Program-made: the position numbers and the translations under genes
DNA from: Acheta domesticus
Taxonomy: Eukaryota; Arthropoda; Insecta; Orthoptera; Gryllidae
DNA length: 64,000 nucleotides
Assembly (NCBI GenBank): GCA_031308135.1
Contig: JAHLJT010008756.1
Coordinates: 79,190,130 to 79,254,129, forward strand
Reading direction: 5' to 3'
Notes under the pieces: generated by a model
Seen by the model: the letters and a program-made list of their open reading frames with translations, nothing else
What the model was told of the DNA's origin: nothing
Databases searched by the model: none
Part shown: positions 22,283-33,825 of the stretch, piece after piece
Position numbering within the stretch: the first letter of the stretch is position 1
Layout of the letters: each line of letters starts with the position of its first letter

Positions 22283-22358
22283 CTCTCACGTTCTCTCTGT
22301 GACGGCCTCACATCCTCTCTCTGTGGTGGCCTCACACCTTCTCTCTGTGATGTCGCCT
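22283..22358. repeat. 24-bp tandem repeat, about three units
   Basis: Units of the form TTCTCTCTGTGACGGCCTCA begin at 22291, 22315 and 22339, the last one shortened; they lie just beside the heat-shock element. Direct repeats in a U3 region often act as enhancers, which is inference here. Confidence 0.75.
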
Positions 22359-22402
22359 GCACCAAGTCCTTCGAGCCTCCCTTCCCCCACCAAATTCCCT
22401 CA

Positions 22403-22425
22403 GAATGTTCTAGAACATTCTAGAG
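22403..22425. promoter_or_regulatory. Heat-shock element (alternating GAA/TTC pentamers)
   Basis: GAA at 22403, TTC at 22408, GAA at 22413, TTC at 22418 and an imperfect GAG at 22423: exact 5-bp periodicity with inverted orientation, the consensus bound by HSF trimers. CCAAT-type motifs (22443-22450 and about 22484) are close by. Heat response is inferred from the motif. Confidence 0.7.
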
Positions 22426-22818
22426 CTTTGTCCACGTCCGACGGCTATTGGCAAAAGGGTATTGCGTCGTCGAATAATTCCGCCCAATCATCGGAAGTTT
22501 TTGGGGCCGAGAAATGAGAGAGAAACCCGCACTCGTTCTCTCTCGCTTCAATTTTCTGTCAAATAGGGGCAGGGGTCAAATAGGGGCACGAAAATCTCAA
22601 GGGAGGATGGGGAGGGCGAGGAGCGCCGCCGAAAAGTACTGGCGTGCCGCGTGCACGGGAAGACCCCCCAGGCCGCGGGACACTTGGGTGCGACGAATTG
22701 TTAGGGGGCGGGTCCAGCGGGTGGCCTGACAGAACCCTGGCGCCGCCGTCGACCCCTCTGTCGCGCAACACGGAGCAACTCTCAGGCTCGCAGCCGTAAT
22801 GGATTCGGTATCACTACA

Positions 22819-24957
22819 ATATATATGTACAAGATTCATCCAAGTTATTGTTACCAGGATTTAGCAATGGAATTTTTTTGTCTACAAATTGCCGATTTCC
22901 ACCGCACGATTACAATATTTTCCTTGAGAATGTAGAGGGTGATACGAGAAAGTAAAGTAAAATATCCCACAAAAAAAAGTAATAAATTCCTTTTCTCGTT
23001 GAGTATAAAACGAAATGGTAAAAGTTTACATTGATAGTTCATAATAAAATTAAAATAATTTAAAGTGACTTCGTAATATGTTCATTACTGACATTTTTAT
23101 GACGCATATATAAATAATACAAGCAATAAGGCGGAAAATTCCTTAATTTCGTGTTTATATAAGTTTATGTTATAACTTAGTACATAATTTTGATAAAATT
23201 AAAATGTAATAAGTTGTAGAAAGAATAATATTTGTCGATTTACTGAGTTACAAAAATGTACTATTCTGAGAGAACGAAACTCCGTTCTGATGAGTTCATA
23301 TAGAAATCATGCTTTAAAAGACTAAGAATAATAGTGTGATATTATTAATAATAATAATAATATAATAATAATAGTAATCAAGAATAAAAATACTGTGTTT
23401 GTATAATGTTTGAATATATTACAATACAAGTGTATAAACAACAAAGGCGACATACATTGCTGCCTTTACTTCAGTAACGCAGGCATTTTTTAGCGCCAAA
23501 GAATGAGGCAACCTCAACGAGTAAACAGTGCCGCCAAACGATTTTCCATAAATTTTCGATCCACGCGCCTCCCACCGAGGTTCCTCGGGGTGCGTCATCC
23601 CCTTCCCCTTTCCACCCCCACGTGCTCGCACCCCACCCTTTCTCCTCAAGCCGGAGGAAAACACGTTGCCCTTACTTGGAAATTAAATTTCACGGCGAAA
23701 CCACCTTGTCGGGGCGCTAAACTTCGCCATTATCTGACAAACAAGGTTTCTGCCGCCTGAACACCAAGTTGGTGGCCGCCTGCTAGACTCCCGCCGTCTA
23801 CGTCCCCCATGCTGCTTTGGATGTTACCTTATTCTTCTTTCGTTCTTCTTCCTCTTTAATATCGTTCCAGTTTGGCTTTTATTCTAATTCTAGTCCCGAA
23901 GTTTGACGTTGTAAAACTGTTTTTAAACTGTCAAAAGCCATTATTTGATGGATTCCAAAACAAGTTTATGAAATTTGATGCAGAACGAAGCTGCTGTGTC
24001 GTAATTGACTCTCATTTGGTTTAGTCACTTGTTTGTGTTACGTAAGTGATCTACCGGGTTTCAACTAGAAAGTCAGTGTTGAAGTTGTGTTGGCAGTACC
24101 TCCACTTTTATACTATTTTTATCTGTGATAATACTTAGACGTTTTTCCATCTCTTTCCTGCATATCTAATTCGGGTTTTGTTAACTTGATGATTACAAGC
24201 TTTCAATTTGTATAAGATATGAAACACATTTCATGGCTTAGAAGGTAAAAACAATTCTTTGTACATTGTTCCTATAAATTACTGAATTACTGGCTACAAC
24301 ACGATAATAAACCGTGTTTCTTTGTGGATATTCCAAGAAAATGAAATGAAAATGCTGTAACGACATTGTAAAATTTTGACCGTGAGTTTTTGTATTATTA
24401 TCTTCCCTTTCTACCTGATCGTTGCAGCCGCCTCCTCTTTACGTACTGATTAATAAATGTTTACGTGTTTCAGGGCATGTCAAATGTTTTGTCTCGTTAA
24501 TGTGGTGAATGTCCCGTTAGTTGGCGGAGTCCCAGGAGTTGGCGGTTATTCCTTGCACGTTTTTTGCGGAGATCCGGTACCGACATACCCGTCGGCTTGC
24601 TGGACATTTCCCTTTCTACGTATCTTCCTCCTGAAACGACATAGCACCTTGTTTCCGTGATACCGTTCTAGTGGAACTACTTTCTCCGGGAAGTGATAAG
24701 GGAAACCCCTTAATTCATTCATTAGTGCAGCCAACCTAAGAATTTGACTTCAAGAAATTAATTAAGTCCCTAAGGGGTAGAAAGAATAATTCTAATTTAA
24801 GCTCTTGGTGGATTTATTTGCATCGATGACCTAATTAAAGAAAATACACGTTTCTTAATCGTGTACCGATATTCATGTCAATGGATGAAAAGCATAACAA
24901 CGTCCCACGATCACATTGACCTAAATATAATTAACAGGGCCTATAGGTATTATGTTC
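22819..24957. other. Intergenic, no gene seen
   Basis: AT-rich, with an AAT-rich run at 23341-23373 and a GC-rich island at about 23490-23820. A 67-codon frame at 24457-24660 resembles nothing recognised and is not called. Confidence 0.55.
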
Positions 24958-25560
24958 ATGTTCTAAAACACGTATTCCCAACCTTTTTCTTTCATCGACC
25001 CCTTCCGGAAGGATGGTTTGTTTTGTCGGCCCTCTTACGTTTTTCTCTATAATACACTGCACACAGCATATTATGGACACAAACAATGGCACGTAAATGA
25101 CATAAAAAGAATTGCACAAAGCATGAGAACAAATTTTTTTGAGAAATATTAGATTTATGTTTTATTACTTTTTGTTTTATAATAATTTAATTTTACAAAT
25201 GTACGCACCTTTTCAGAAACAAAACCACAAATTCGTATTTGAGAAAAGTGGAATTCTCAATCATGTGAATGATGCAAAATTCCAAAACATAAGAAAATTT
25301 GTAATTTGTAATTGAATGAAAACGTAATCAATATCAAAAAACAAACAATTATCAACTTCATTAATATTTTGGAAAGTAATGGGATCTTGATCTAGGTTGT
25401 ATTGATGAGTCACTAATGGAATCTTGGCTTTCGATCTCCAAATCATCTTTTCATCAGAATTGATTCTCCTTAAAATGACACCATTCTGGGATCGAAACGG
25501 AGTCCTTTTGAAACTTATGTTCTAAAATGTCGATCGCGACTGGGACCAAATTTTTCTTTA
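24958..25560 (+). mobile_element. hAT-like non-autonomous element remnant
   Basis: The left edge reads ATTCCCAACCTTTTT...TCGACCCC, a phrase common at hAT ends; the right edge reads GATCGCGACTGGGACC, its rough inverted counterpart. An 11-bp direct repeat ATGTTCTAAAA occurs at 24958-24968 and 25517-25527, but it does not sit exactly outside both ends, so boundaries are uncertain. No transposase frame. Confidence 0.35.
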
Positions 25561-25834
25561 ATTCTGAATTTAGTTATAAATGTCTGTATTTGTTCTAATT
25601 CTGTTATGTTTGCCACCGAGCGAACTGTAATAAATCTATCTGAACAAATAAAGTTTACAATCTATTTTATATTAAAATAATTAGTAAATATGATAAGATT
25701 GACGTTGACAATGACAAATTATGGTGGGAGAAGGTATCTCAAAGGTATATTTTACCGTCTTGTTTCTAGAACAAAACAAAAAGAGTCAACATAGTTAGTT
25801 AGGGTAAGCTATTGGTTAGGAGTGGAAGTGTGTG

Positions 25835-25840
<6 letters not shown>
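25561..25840. other. AT-rich DNA, no gene seen
   Basis: Nothing recognisable. Confidence 0.5.
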
Positions 25841-25895
<55 letters not shown>

Positions 25896-25923
25896 ATATA
25901 TATGTGTGTGTGTGTGTACATAC

Positions 25924-25966
<43 letters not shown>
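25841..25966. repeat. Compound (TA)n/(TG)n microsatellite
   Basis: GTGTGTG, a long TA run, a central TGTGTGTG/ACATAC part, and a second TA run. Open frames through it are artefacts. Confidence 0.95.
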
Positions 25967-25968
<2 letters not shown>

Positions 25969-26224
25969 CAGAGAGAGAGGTTATTAATGAGATAGGGATT
26001 ATTAATGTTTTGTATATCAATAATTTATTGTCTAAGAATGGCTTTGAATAGTGGCCTAGAAGTCAATGTATTCTTTTCACTTGTTGCTTCTTCTTGGCTA
26101 GTGAGTGAGGTTTCCAGGTAAGACTTCTTTCAGATGTATTCCTAAATACTTCACACTTTCAATCTACAAAATTGGTTTATTATTAATATTTACGATGTTA
26201 TAATTTGATGTTCAACACCAAACG

Positions 26225-26550
26225 AATTTTCTGTACACATCCGACACCGCACCGGTGCCATGTACTCGAAATCATGCAGGCACCGCTGCGTGCAGTCGTA
26301 ACGATTGCAAGCTACTGGCGTTAGTAAACTTTCATACACCGATCGAAAATTTCGCGCAGCTTCGGCGACGTACATCAGCAAGCAAGGACGGCGCCGCGGG
26401 CCAGACACGCGGCGGAGGCGGCGACAGCAGCAAGGCAACAGCGTCGCGATTGGTACACTCTCCCGCCCATGCCTCGCATACGCAACAAGCGAGCGCATGC
26501 ATAACAATCCGCGCGACAGCACGTGAGGTGAAAGGTTATCGCAGTTCGTA
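26225..26550. other. GC-rich island, no gene supported
   Basis: CpG-containing block in AT-rich DNA, with frames open on both strands as expected from base composition. It ends just before the left target duplication of the next element. It could be a promoter island or old repeat; nothing decides. Confidence 0.35.
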
Positions 26551-26592
26551 ACACGGAAGCATATACTGCCTCATCTCCTGCATAGTCGGTGA

Positions 26593-27982
26593 TAGGGATG
26601 TTACATCCATGTAGATGTTTCCAAACATCAATGTTTTTACACAAACATCAATGTTTTAAACATCGATATATAACACATCGATAAACTGATGTTTTTAACA
26701 TCAATATTTTATGCTCGATGTTTTTGTTTTTGATGTTTGCTTGTAAATGAATAATTCTTATAATCCCAATATTGTAAAAGTTAAAATTTAAAATAATAAC
26801 TGATGGTACCACTGTCAGTGTTCCCACAGGTTAACCTGTCAGTGTTCTGACAGGTTACCCTGGTCAGCGTGCTCGCTTTCCATGACACGACCCCGAGTTC
26901 AATTTCCGATCGGGGCAGATTTAGTGTGCGTTTTTCTTGCAATGTACCAGTATCTGTTAATGTGTGACCATGAGAAAGTTCACTTCTGAGGTTGAGAAGA
27001 CCAGAACATGACGTAGTGATGTCTTTGTGTTAACCACATATGGTCGCAAGGCTGGGACATCGCTGGTAGATCTTGGCCCCTTCAGAGGCTGTTGTGCCAA
27101 TACACAGACAGACCACAGGAAGTATCCGTTCGAACCAATGAAACTTTTGGCTCTACCTTCATTGAGCAGACTATTTATCGACGGAAATGATACCGATGCC
27201 CTGATCTTTCCTATGCCTTTCTTCGTATTTTACACTTGAAGAGGTGCTCAACTCAACCTTGGTATTAATCGCGCAACATTTGTTGACCGATGACCTTGCT
27301 TCCCCCCTCTCTGGCACAATAAACAGTAGACGGCAAAAGCTCGCAGAGAGCACTGATGACAACTTTCCAAACACATCTTCACTGGTGCGAAATAGAAACA
27401 TTTTTTTCTGTTGAAGACGAGAACTTCTGTCCGTGATTTTTTCCAAAAAATATAAAGAAATGACCGAAGCCGGTGAAGATCCATCATAGGAGGTACCTCG
27501 AAGCCCTGAGAAAGTTAGAATGCAAATTATTGAGAAAATTGCAAAGACGACTGATTCTCCAGAGATTGGCATTGCTTCATAAAATGTAGTGGCCGATTTC
27601 GTAACTAATACTCCCGCTCCACCTACATTTCTTCAATCCATCGGTCAAGAAAAGTTGCGCAAGTAATAGTAGGACTTCCTCCTTTCTTCTCGAACCCTGC
27701 TTCGACGTGGTGAGGACTGACCCTTTCAGTTGACTCTGGGCGCTCAGACTTAGTTTTCTCCATTGTTCTAATATTTTTTAATACTTTGTTTTAGTTAAAT
27801 CTCAATTATAAATTAAAAACACGGCTGTTGTCAAATCTAATTTTGTTGCCAAGGAATTTAATTTGATAGATTACTAAACTGGCTTTAAAACACTGATGTT
27901 GAAACTCATCGATGGTTTTGGCGAAGGTATTATTAAGTTAGATTTTTTAAAATCGATGTTTTTAACGATGTCGCCCTCTCCA
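26593..27982 (+). mobile_element. hAT-like non-autonomous transposon, 1.39 kb
   Basis: Flanked by the exact 8-bp direct repeat GTCGGTGA (26585-26592 and 27983-27990), the duplication length of hAT transposons. Ends are similar in inverted orientation: AGGGATGTTACATC at the left against AGGGCGACATCG at the right. Both subterminal regions hold many AACATCGATGTT-type palindromes, probable transposase-binding repeats. Only short broken frames lie inside (for example 27171-27572 minus and a 47-codon frame on the minus strand ending near 27621), and no transposase is recognised. A tRNA-like SINE appears nested at about 26860. Confidence 0.72.
26860..27240 (+). mobile_element. Possible tRNA-derived SINE nested in the hAT-like element
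   Basis: TGGTCAGCGTGCTCGCTT resembles an A box and GAGTTCAATTTCC a B box, about 34 bases apart, followed by CCGATCGGGGCAGA. No target duplication was found and the 3' limit is a guess. Confidence 0.4.
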
Positions 27983-27990
27983 GTCGGTGA

Positions 27991-29982
27991 CGTGAAGTGT
28001 CTCATTCGTATGTTTTCAGCTCGAAGCTTATTGTATTATTTCCTGTTTATATACAAAAACAAACTAAATCGGTGTTGATTTTTGAACACATTGAAAATAT
28101 AATAATTAATAAGCAAAAAATATTTTGAATACTTATCAACAATTAAAAACCGATTTGGAATTACTTATTTTTCTTCCATATTTCATTAATTTTGCCTTCT
28201 TAGAACATTTAAATGATTTAGGTAGTCAGAATGATTCAAAAAATTTTATTCCACTACATTACATGTGTACAAAATTATAGTCGATTTTATTAAAATTAAA
28301 TACATGTGTAATAATTATCTCTCAAATAAAGAAAAAATATGTTCAACATATAGAAATTAGATGGCACTGATTGCTGGCGGTGACCCTCCCGTATGCTTCG
28401 ATTTACGAAGCCTGTGTTTTGATTTTCTGTTTTACAAGTAATCACCGTCTTTTCGCCCTTATATTGTTTTGACGTGTAAACAAAGATGAGATATATCGTA
28501 CCTTTGCGCCGTAGCATTTTAGTTGCTTACTTGTTCCGGATGAGGCAATGCAATGTCCCTTTTAGACAAATTGTGATAATAAAAATGCAAAGGTTCACGT
28601 ACATTGTATTTACTAGTGGCATGCATTGGTAATAATTCTGATGCATAAAACCAGACAAAATGGTTTTCCAAAAAGTAGAAGGTACACTGCTCAAGAACGA
28701 CAAATAAAATACTCTCGTGTAACACTGCAATAACTTAAATATTTTAACATAACCAATCTTTGCAAATTCTACAATAACATAGTAGAGTATATAGAGATTA
28801 CAACAGTTATTTATATACAAGTAATATAAACAAATTCAGTCCCATAACCTAACTCGTAGATGGCAAGTATTTAATGGCGGACGGCCTTTCCTTGTAGCAC
28901 TGATATCTCATGACGTCAGTTGTTTCTTAAGCGGTGACGCCGTGACTACGAAAATAAAGTCATTATGCACAGTGTGCGAATAGGTCGGATAATAAATCGA
29001 AAAATTTCATTTTTGGATTTCTTATTTTCAATTTCCAATCTTTTTCAATTAAAATTGAATCTTATTATTTTTGGACTTTCCTCGAGTTTTTGGGAATATA
29101 CGCAAATTATGGAGATTTCTCGCCTGACATAAGACTGATAGTTTTCTTTCAATTTCTGAGTGGATGCAAAGTTAGTAATAAAGATTATTGATTCATTTAT
29201 TTTAAAATTTGAAGAAAAAAATATTGCAAGAGAAAATAATCAACAACTTTTTAACAGTAAAATATAATAGAGACACTATTTGTTATCAATATAAATGTTT
29301 ACGGTTGTGGGCGCTAAAGGCCGTGCACACAGTATTTTATTCCAAGCCCATTGTGTTATTTTTGAAACATAAGGACCTAATTACCGAATTTCCATCAGCG
29401 TGTTCGCTGCTTTTGAAATATTATATTGCATGTCTGAAGGGAAGTGGGTTGCATTGTGCATCGTGATGTTTCATTTATGAAACGTAATTATAGTGACTTA
29501 CATTTATTTTTCTTTGAAAACTAAAAATACTTTTTTCAACCCATTAAATATAATACAATTTTTTTGCAATACGTAATGACATTTTTCATTGGGGAATTAA
29601 AACTATACTTTTCATATGAATTATATATTTTTTAACAAAAATTATATTGTTGCCTCATAAATTTACTAATTACTGTCTCGATATATTAGTTTGCAGTTTG
29701 GAAGAATAAAATTAATTTTTAATATCTACTTTTTATTAAATAGCTATTAAATATATTCGCTTTGACATTATGGTTCTGAACTGCGTTTGCCTGAAAACTT
29801 CATTTCAAATTACATAACAACGTAATAACAGGGTTCGATATTATAGATCACGCAAACGAATACTTCGATTTTTATAACGTGGCGCGTCAAGGCTGGTCTT
29901 CAAGATGGAATATATCACGGTATTTCGCATCTTTCTCGCTCGGGCCGCTAGATGTCGCATGACGCACAAACTGGTCACGCAC
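27991..29982. other. AT-rich DNA, no gene seen
   Basis: No sustained frame. A CRE-type palindrome TGACGTCA occurs at 28911-28918 with no other promoter signal recognised around it. Confidence 0.55.
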
Positions 29983-30034
29983 AGCGCACGATCTTTTCTT
30001 CCTCTTCCTTGTCTTATCCACACCCATTACTTGA

Positions 30035-30072
<38 letters not shown>

Positions 30073-30250
30073 ATATGCATTACACTGCCTCACATGTGGG
30101 GAGAGCGGTTGGATGCTTGGAGCTTGTCCCGGGCAGCGCGATGCCCCACTAAGGAAGATATCGTGAGGGAGACAGTCTTCATAATTCGATGTGTAGGTCG
30201 GCGCCGAATCTCACTGTCTAAAATGGAAGGAACCCCGCCATCTCTCGGTG
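29983..30250 (+). mobile_element. SINE family 1 3' fragment with internal (CA)n expansion
   Basis: Shares the GCACGATCTTTTCTTCCTC, TGCCTCACATG, GGAGCTTGTCCCGGGC and GTAGGTCGGCGCCGAATCTC blocks with the full-length unit. A CA run (about 30037-30070) sits where the unit has a CA-rich stretch, so the microsatellite probably grew from the SINE. No head. Confidence 0.7.
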
Positions 30251-30785
30251 TAAATCTAACAATTTTTATTTAAAAATTGTACAATAAACGTCTGATGTGT
30301 TATAACCAAATATTGAGTGTATCCATGAAAGTAGTTAATTTTTATAGGAAGGGGGAGATCCCGTTCTTGGAATAGCCACAGTCATGTTGACACCTACTCC
30401 AATCAAACATCGCACCTGGTGGGAACATACTTCTTCATCTTCATGGATTTAGGGCTAAGAATGATACTCTACATCTTGTTAACGGGCGGCTAACATTCCC
30501 TGTTCCTTTGGGGTAATATTTATTCATTATTTATTCTATTCGGAGACCTACCTTGAATGTGATCATACCAGTTCCTCTTAATGCTTGAAGTTTGTCCATA
30601 AGTTTGAATATATTCACTAGTGGAAAACTTAGACATAGATATTGTTCTATGAGCAGGTTCGTTCACCGAATTGTCTTTTGATGTGTTGTGTTACATGTAA
30701 TTTTTTTAATTCCTTCTCGCTTCTTTGTAGACATTGAACATCATCAACGGATTATATGGTTCAGACCATCTTAGGTCCCTCCAAC
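30251..30785. other. Intergenic, no gene seen
   Basis: Nothing recognisable between two SINE fragments. Confidence 0.5.
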
Positions 30786-31298
30786 ATGTCTGACCGGGTG
30801 ATCCTAGTGCTTCAGTTCCGACGGTGGAAAGATTTTCGTAGCTAGGCGAGTTTAGTCGCTCTAGGGAGAAAAATTGTAACGGTCAGTTGCTTTGATCGGA
30901 CGTTTTTCTGCGGTTTCTTCGTCTATCACCAGGCGAATGCTGGAGCAATACCCTAACAAATGGCCACGGACCGCGAGCAATCTTTTCTTCCTCTTCCATC
31001 TCCTTTCCTGACTCCTCACTTACACGCACTTACATTTACATACACTAAGCTACCTCACATGTCGGGAGTCTAGTCAGAAGTAAAACGCTTTTCCCTACTA
31101 GGACGGTGTCCTGCTGGTGGGATATACTGAAGTGACGAAAACCCCGCAAGTCGGTGTGTATGTCGCCCCCGTAACTCATCATCCAGAAAGGAAGAACTCT
31201 GCCACTTACCGAGACAAAACATGCTCTACACTTTCGGGACTAGTGACCATAGTAGATAACACGCCCGTAAACAATAAATAATCAAACAATCAAACACA
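30786..31298 (+). mobile_element. SINE family 1, degenerate head
   Basis: The order of blocks matches the family 1 body (GCGAATGCTGGAGCAATACC, ACGGACCGCGAGCAATC, CACATGTCGGGAGTC, AAAACCCCGCAAGTCGG) and the tail is AATCAAACAATCAAAC. The tRNA-like head is strongly eroded. Confidence 0.7.
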
Positions 31299-31299
31299 G

Positions 31300-32384
31300 G
31301 ATGTTTGAAAGTTGTGACTAGAAACGTAACCTCCCGCGGGAAGAGGCGACTTCCACGCTCTCGCCTCATCCCGCGCACACGTGACGGCGCGCGCGGAGGT
31401 GGGCGTGGCGGCGGGGGCTGGCGCGGACAGCGAGCTGGCCTCGTGCGTCGTCAGCGCAGCCGCGGCGGCCTCGCACAAACAGGCTCGTTTGCTGACGCGC
31501 GCTGCCCCAGCGGCGGGCGCGAGGGTGGGTGATTTGCCCGTCGGTGCAGGATGGAAAGGGCTGGAATTACGAAGGCGGGGGACGGGAAGGGGACGGGAGA
31601 CACAACTGATTAGTTTGAGACTAAGGGACATGAGGGTGAGAAAGGATATACATAGAACGGGTTTGTAAAGGATGGTCGGAGTTGGTGGGAATGATTGGAA
31701 CACAACCGAATTGGCAAGGCTGAATGAATCATTGTAAATTACAAAAAGTCCATGTAGAAACGAAGAGAAAAGCCGACAGAGTGAAACGTGGGGACTGAAA
31801 GTAAGGGAATTGAGAAATAGTTTATAAATAATAGTAGAGAAATATAGTGGATGAGAATGAAGAATAGAATAGTCAAAAAGGAGCCAGCTAAATACGTGAG
31901 CCAAATATTCTATTAATTGAAGTAGAGATAGAGAAAAAATAGAAGAAATAACTTAATTTGTTCAAAACATGAAAAATAGAACAGAGGGAGTGAATGTTAC
32001 ATGTGGTGGGTCACAGTGGAAGAGACGGAATAGACAAATAGCGATTTATGTGGAGCTGATCTTTGGAGTGTAATAGATTCGTAATAATCAAACAATTCAA
32101 GGAAGAATAAAGAATAACGAAGATAAACGGAGTAATAGCCCGAGATACTCACAGTGGAGCCAGCTGGGCGACAAAAAACTAAATGAAGACGTGGGTTGAG
32201 AAGAGACACAGAATTGAAAGAGATGTGATGGAAGACAAAGCAGCAAAGAGGCAGGGAAAGAGTAGTCAGATGGCCGAGGCGGGGAGTCTACAAGAGTGAT
32301 TCTTAGGGGAAGAGCAAGAGAGTTTTGACTACTTAAGAAGAAAGAGGATAGACTAATTCATTGTTTGATTATTGGGTGTATCCA
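31300..32384. other. GC-rich patch followed by purine-rich DNA, no gene seen
   Basis: 31320-31600 is GC-rich; its end (31480-31600) is repeated at 33098-33222. From 31610 to 32360 the plus strand is markedly A/G-rich with almost no pyrimidine runs. The 204-codon minus frame 31290-31904 is the product of that bias and is rejected as a gene. Confidence 0.5.
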
Positions 32385-32612
32385 GACATGTCAACTACTA
32401 TGGTCATTATTTCTATAAGTGTAGTGCATCTTATATGCCGGAAGGTGACGGTGAAACGGAAGATTCACTGGAAAGTACGATTCGGTGCCGCTCTATATTT
32501 CGGCTTGCCGGGTTTCCTCCCTCCTGGTAGCTCCCTTCAGCGGGGCACACCCCTAGCCGGGAAAAGCTTTAATCGTCTGACTGGTCCCGATAAGTGTGTT
32601 GGGGTAATGCAT
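32385..32612 (-). mobile_element. SINE family 1 3' fragment, minus strand
   Basis: On the minus strand it contains the CCGGCTAGGGGTGTGCCCCG and GGAAGGTG-side blocks of the family 1 3' half. Heavily diverged. Confidence 0.55.
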
Positions 32613-32814
32613 TTAACATTGTGGTAGGAGAAAGGAGATGCAAACATGAGGAAGGAAGGAATGTTCTAGGTGCGTGGTCCGTTTATGAAGGCAATCCCGT
32701 TTATTAAGACCTGTCAGGAAAAGGAAGAGCATTGAGGAAAGGAGCAGGGAGATCGATATTATTAGGCCAAAGAAAGGGGTGAAGGAGAAAGCGGTCAATC
32801 GACTGATTAGGTTT

Positions 32815-33450
32815 TCCGGATATGTCAACTGCTAAGGTCATTACTCCCGTGAGTTTAGTGCAGATTTTTTTTCATCGCGGAAGGTGGTGATCTTCTCCCG
32901 CTAGATGGCGAGTTTCAATGCCCACCTACAGGTCAGCTTATGTTTTTTTTCTCTAACCAGGTATCTCCCAACAGCGGAGCATCACCCTAGCCGGGGCATT
33001 TTGTAAGTTCCCGACCGGTCTCCCGACATGGGTGGTAGTGTAGAGCATGTACGTGTGTGTTTAAGCAAGGGGTGAGAATAAGACAAGAATTCCTTGTACA
33101 AACAGTCTCGGTTGCTGACGCGCGCAGTCCCAACGGCGTAGCGGCGGTCGCGAGGGTGGGTAATTTGCTAGTCGTTGCAGGATGGAAAGGGCGGAATTAC
33201 GATGGCGGGGGAGGGGAAGGGAGAGGGAAAGATCCGGTTTTTAGGGATTCGCTGTCCGGTTTTTAGGGTTCCACTCTAGTATTCGTCTGGTGTTGATCGG
33301 AGTAACCACGGAGAACTGCCGATAAGAGCAACCAGGTGCTAGAATTCTCCCCTAGACAGCGATTGAATTTCACCCAGCTACCTAGCTAGTGTCGAAAATC
33401 CTGTCCCCGTCGAGTCTCAATTCCTAGGACCACCCGGTCAGAAGTATAAT
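32815..33450 (-). mobile_element. SINE family 1, minus strand, interrupted by a G-rich module
   Basis: Head-side blocks (AGGTCCT-side remnant near 33430, GATCGGAGTAACCACGG on the plus strand) and 3' blocks (CGACCGGTCTCCCGACATG) of family 1 are present but separated by about 170 bp (33095-33265) of G-rich DNA that also occurs at 31480-31600. CCGCTAGATGGCG at 32898-32910 is a CTCF-like match within the SINE body. Confidence 0.65.
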
Positions 33451-33825
33451 ATCGTCATTATTTGATGCCCAGAACCACCTAGCCCGGTGTGTGTGTGGCA
33501 AAAGTGAAGAGGTGCAGTGGATTCCACGTAAGAGGAACAGAGTGAAGCGAGGTTATGTAAAGAGAAGAAGATACGTACGTGAGATAGTGGAAAGAGGATG
33601 AGAGGGAGATGGGAACTGGCAAAGATAGGGTAGAGGAAATACTGAGGGCAGAGAACAACGGAGAGGCAAGGAAAATGCGGAGAAGAGTAGTGTGACGGCG
33701 AAGAGCGGCGAAGTTTGAAGGTAAAGCGAAGCAGAAGATGAATCAGAGAGGGGAGAAGGTGAATCAGAGAGAAGATCAGGTGGGCATAGATTGGTGCAAA
33801 AACCCGCAGAGGATATCGATTCAAT
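33451..33825. other. Purine-rich tract, no gene seen
   Basis: AGAGGA/GAAGA-rich on the plus strand, similar in composition to 31610-32360. Long minus-strand frames reflect the bias. Confidence 0.5.

Larger units (their letters stand above)
21340..22818 (-). mobile_element. Solo-LTR-like element carrying a heat-shock element
   Basis: 1479 bp with TG...CA ends on both strands: plus strand begins TGCGACTACC and ends GGTATCACTACA, flanked left and right by ATAT. Minus orientation is favoured: TTATAAGAAA (about 22212-22203) could be a TATA box and AATAAA (about 21497-21492) a poly(A) signal near the 3' end. It is GC-rich, has no intact ORF or RT domain, and contains a heat-shock element and a 24-bp tandem repeat. 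An LTR left by recombination fits best. A second copy or matching flanks would be needed for certainty because the TA target makes the duplication hard to read. Confidence 0.5.

Noticed and set aside
24457..24660. 67-codon frame
   Set aside because: Short, cysteine/phenylalanine-rich, no domain and no promoter or splice context.
25799..26051. Isoleucine/tyrosine repeat frames
   Set aside because: Translation of a TA/TG microsatellite.
31290..31904. 204-codon minus-strand frame
   Set aside because: Serine/phenylalanine/leucine-rich reading of a purine-rich tract joined to a GC-rich patch; no start context or domain.
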